A stretch of 64,000 nt of DNA from Fomitopsis serialis. Its lineage: Eukaryota > Basidiomycota > Agaricomycetes > Polyporales > Fomitopsidaceae. The notes below the pieces were generated by a model. That model had not been told where the DNA came from. It was given only the letters and a program-made list of their open reading frames with translations, and did not search any database. Each line of letters begins with the position of its first letter. Within the stretch, counting starts at the first letter, position 1. The stretch lies in contig NW_025954961.1 of NCBI RefSeq assembly GCF_022376445.1, positions 806,001-870,000 of the forward strand, written 5' to 3'. Shown here piece after piece: positions 61,629 through 64,000 of this stretch. Both the position numbers and the translations under genes were made by a program.

Positions 61629-62119
61629 CAGTCGTCGCCACTTGTCGCCATCCCCTCATTGTTTCGTCCTCTCGCGCATTTCTGTCGGCTGTCCATCTGC
61701 TGTTACATTACGACTAGGGTTCCCCATCTGTTTATTGTGTCTTACTAGTGCTTTCACCACGAGTCGTGACGTTGTACATCTCCCTCATTTTCATGTGCCT
61801 TCCAGGCGGATTCCATGGCCCGCGGATAGAATGACTCGGACGCGCGCAGCTCAGAGCAAGACGACTATGTACGTATACATACATGTACACCAACACGATG
61901 TCATTAAGCACTATCGAGTGAGCTATGCGGTGATTCGGTTGTTTGCTAAGATCGACAATGGCAGTAAATTATTATGAGTGATAATCAGCGAGACGATGCG
62001 ACAATGACTTCCAATAAGAGTGAAACCCGAAAACGTGATGGCGTACGCTTCATGACGATGAAGTCCATGCAAGAATGACCGCGTCTATGACAATGAACAA
62101 CCTATGAGACAGCTGCGTG
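61629..62119. other. convergent intergenic region of SNF7 and NEM1
   Basis: 491 bp of 3' flanks from both genes; a 132-codon open frame here has no recognisable features. Confidence 0.4.
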
Positions 62120-63656
62120 TCATGAGAAACCACGAATCCCTAAGACGTGCCGGACATCGCTTGTAAAGCGAAGTGAATCAAGGACGGGCAGAAGGTCCAG
62201 TAACGCCTCGTCGTGCGGGTCATTCGTCCATCCCTCTATGGGTATGCCGTTTGCTGTCGATGCGACGATCAGGGCATTGTCAACCGCGCCAGAGGTTGTC
62301 GAAGCTCACCTTCGTTGATACTATAACATACTGGTGAATTGTCTATGAGACAAACTCGGGCCAGGTCTGCTTCGACGACGGACAGGTCTTTTGTGTACGA
62401 CCCGCTTGGCAGTTGTGTACATGACTGAGAAACGTCAGCATCAGGATAGCCGGTTTCTGCGCCGCCGACGGACCTCTCTGAAGAACCGATGAGTCAGGAT
62501 GCCCCTGCCAGCATCCAACCAGTCAATGACAGGATCGGCATACTCTTGCATAGACGCCGTGAATATAACGAGCGTATACCACGTAGACACCTATTGCCAT
62601 CAACGATATTACGTCACTGCGAATCTGAACATGGTACGACTACGAACCTTCCTCAGAAAATAGTCCACAAACGGCCTCTTGTAGACATGGTAGAGCGTAC
62701 TACGACCTCCAAGCATGACCTCCACAACATGGCAAGCTCCCTTGTTCTTGTTGGAGCGGCCGTATATACTGAGCCCTAGGAAGCCCGAACCTCCCGACGC
62801 CGACAAGATCGGCCTCGACGTTGAGTGGATGAGAGTCTCGTCCAGATCGAGCACGAGGGTCTTGGGTAGATGGAATGGTGTTTTGCGGGCGACGCCGCTG
62901 GGTGTAGATGCGCGTGAGGAGGTCCTGGTGTGCGTCGCAGGAATCGTACGGGCGGCTGCCTCGGGATTAGTGGCGGGTGGTTCGGGTATCTCTGAGGGCG
63001 TAAGACCGACGGCAGTGGGCGGGGATTCTGGGGAGATGCTTGCAGACGGGGATTGCGGGGGTTGGGATAATGGTGGTGGGATTGCGGGGGGAAACGTTGG
63101 TTGGCGTAATAATACAGATTTCACGTCCTTACTCTCGTCTTCAGTGTCCTTCTCGTCCTCGTCCTCGCCATCCTCCACGGCCACCTCGTCTGCTACGCAT
63201 GCTTGTTGCTGGCGAGTGATAGATCTCCATGCCGCACAGATAGAGTGCCATAGAAGCAGGAAGAACGCACGAGGTGTATACTGTGGAGGATGCCGCCAGT
63301 AGGAGGACCGGCCTTCTCCGCTGACGAGACGGACGGACGTCGAGATGGAGGCCTCGAGCCCGTTTGGAGGACGCCGAGGGGCGTCGAGGTCCATATTGTA
63401 CGGGCTGATCGGTAGAGGCGACTGCCGGGGACGACAAGGACCGCTTGAGAGCCCACGCCCCCGACGACGAACTACCGGGAAAAGGGACGCGAAATGACTT
63501 CGTCGACCATGTCCTCACTCGCGGAAGCCGGGTCTCCTGCTGACGATCGCCAGCGGCCGAGAGGGAGGGAGGCGATTCTGAGACCGGGGTGGACGGTGGC
63601 GCGCGGGGAGAGGCTAGCACATCGAACTGGCGCGAGAGGTAGGTCAGCGAATTCAT
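62120..63656 (-). CDS. NEM1: NEM1-like FCP1/NIF-domain phosphatase
   Basis: With Spo7 it dephosphorylates the lipin Pah1 at the nuclear/ER membrane. The N-terminus ([20 protein letters not shown]) leads to a hydrophobic segment [14 protein letters not shown] that can anchor it. An acidic and Pro-rich linker follows. The catalytic DxDxT motif is [16 protein letters not shown]. Then [70 protein letters not shown] and the family-typical tail [31 protein letters not shown]. Four introns are needed in the catalytic half. A frame change near 63392, at [15 protein letters not shown], is one more probable indel. The start at 63656 is the best supported. Confidence 0.9.
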
Positions 63657-64000
63657 TTGCGTCGGCGCGACGCCAGAGGACGCTGCGGCGAGCAGAAAGT
63701 GAAGGCAGGCGGTGAGGAAGTGAACGGCGAAAGAAGCGAGAGGAGATGGGGATAGGACGCGGAGATGTCGGCGGGCACTGGCAGGCCAGAAACGCGTGTA
63801 GCGTGATTCCCGCGTGCGCGCCTGGGTCGACTCTGCTGCTGCCATGATCGCCTGCGCTCGCTCGTCGCGTCCTCGACCGTTCACGCTTTATATCGCATCT
63901 CTGCGCTTCAGCCTCTTGGTCAGTCTCCAGCTCCGGTTGGAACATGTCTAACTCCATTCTCGCTATCGCACCTCGCTCACGCCCAGCGTCCAGTGTGCTT
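63657..64000. other. right-edge region upstream of NEM1
   Basis: 344 bp to the window end, probably the NEM1 promoter. Continuous open frames extend through it but show no recognisable domain. Confidence 0.35.

Noticed and set aside
61579..61977. 132-codon frame downstream of SNF7
   Set aside because: It begins inside the last SNF7 exon in another frame and has no recognisable features.

Overview
This window looks like nuclear DNA of a filamentous basidiomycete, most likely an Agaricomycete and possibly a polypore. Genes are dense and often head-to-head. Most have many short introns of about 50-60 bp with GT(A/G)NG donors and (C/T)AG acceptors. The proteins are standard fungal housekeeping products plus basidiomycete-type orphan families. 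There is no bacterial or viral operon layout, no CRISPR array and no clear intact transposon.

Layout. 0-6 kb: a four-helix membrane protein, 2.3 kb without a supported gene, then a multi-exon RBR ubiquitin ligase whose N-terminus looks like a papain-like cysteine protease. A tRNA-Arg(ACG) gene follows it. 6-22 kb: deoxyhypusine synthase and SEC7 (large ARF-GEF) are divergent. SLA1 (endocytic actin adaptor) and eRF3/SUP35 are also divergent. A second, identical tRNA-Arg(ACG) sits in inverted orientation after eRF3. 22-30 kb (all minus): a divergent 14-3-3 protein, an aldo-keto reductase, a secreted agmatinase-family ureohydrolase and a second aldo-keto reductase. 31-43 kb: a CCDC97-like splicing protein facing a serine hydrolase, NAA10/ARD1, the F-box/LRR protein GRR1 facing an orphan gene, LSM3 facing U1-C, and intronless SUA5. 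43-53 kb: an HMG-box protein, the DEAD-box helicase DBP8, a BTB-like orphan, MOB1 and a C2H2 zinc-finger orphan. 53-56.4 kb holds no gene I can support. 56-64 kb: an HSP31/DJ-1 glyoxalase-type protein, a U1A/U2B''-type two-RRM protein, LAG1 ceramide synthase, SNF7/VPS32 and the NEM1-like phosphatase.

Two points shape how this should be read. First, many essential genes (DHS, SEC7, eRF3, GRR1, MOB1, DBP8, SLA1) carry single-base frameshifts in conserved stretches. Nearly all are explained by one missing base, often beside a homopolymer. This fits uncorrected sequencing or assembly indels much better than decay, so I annotate these loci as genes. Second, exon boundaries were inferred by eye from splice signals and protein-family continuity, so coordinates give the outer limits of each CDS including introns.

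The most unusual locus is the protease-like/coiled-coil/RBR fusion at 3408-5788. It could combine ubiquitin removal and ubiquitin ligation in one protein. Other notable points are a 7-nt tRNA intron, a pair of AKR paralogues around a secreted ureohydrolase, a dual-start SUA5, a PAM2 motif at the eRF3 N-terminus, and four splicing-related genes within about 28 kb.
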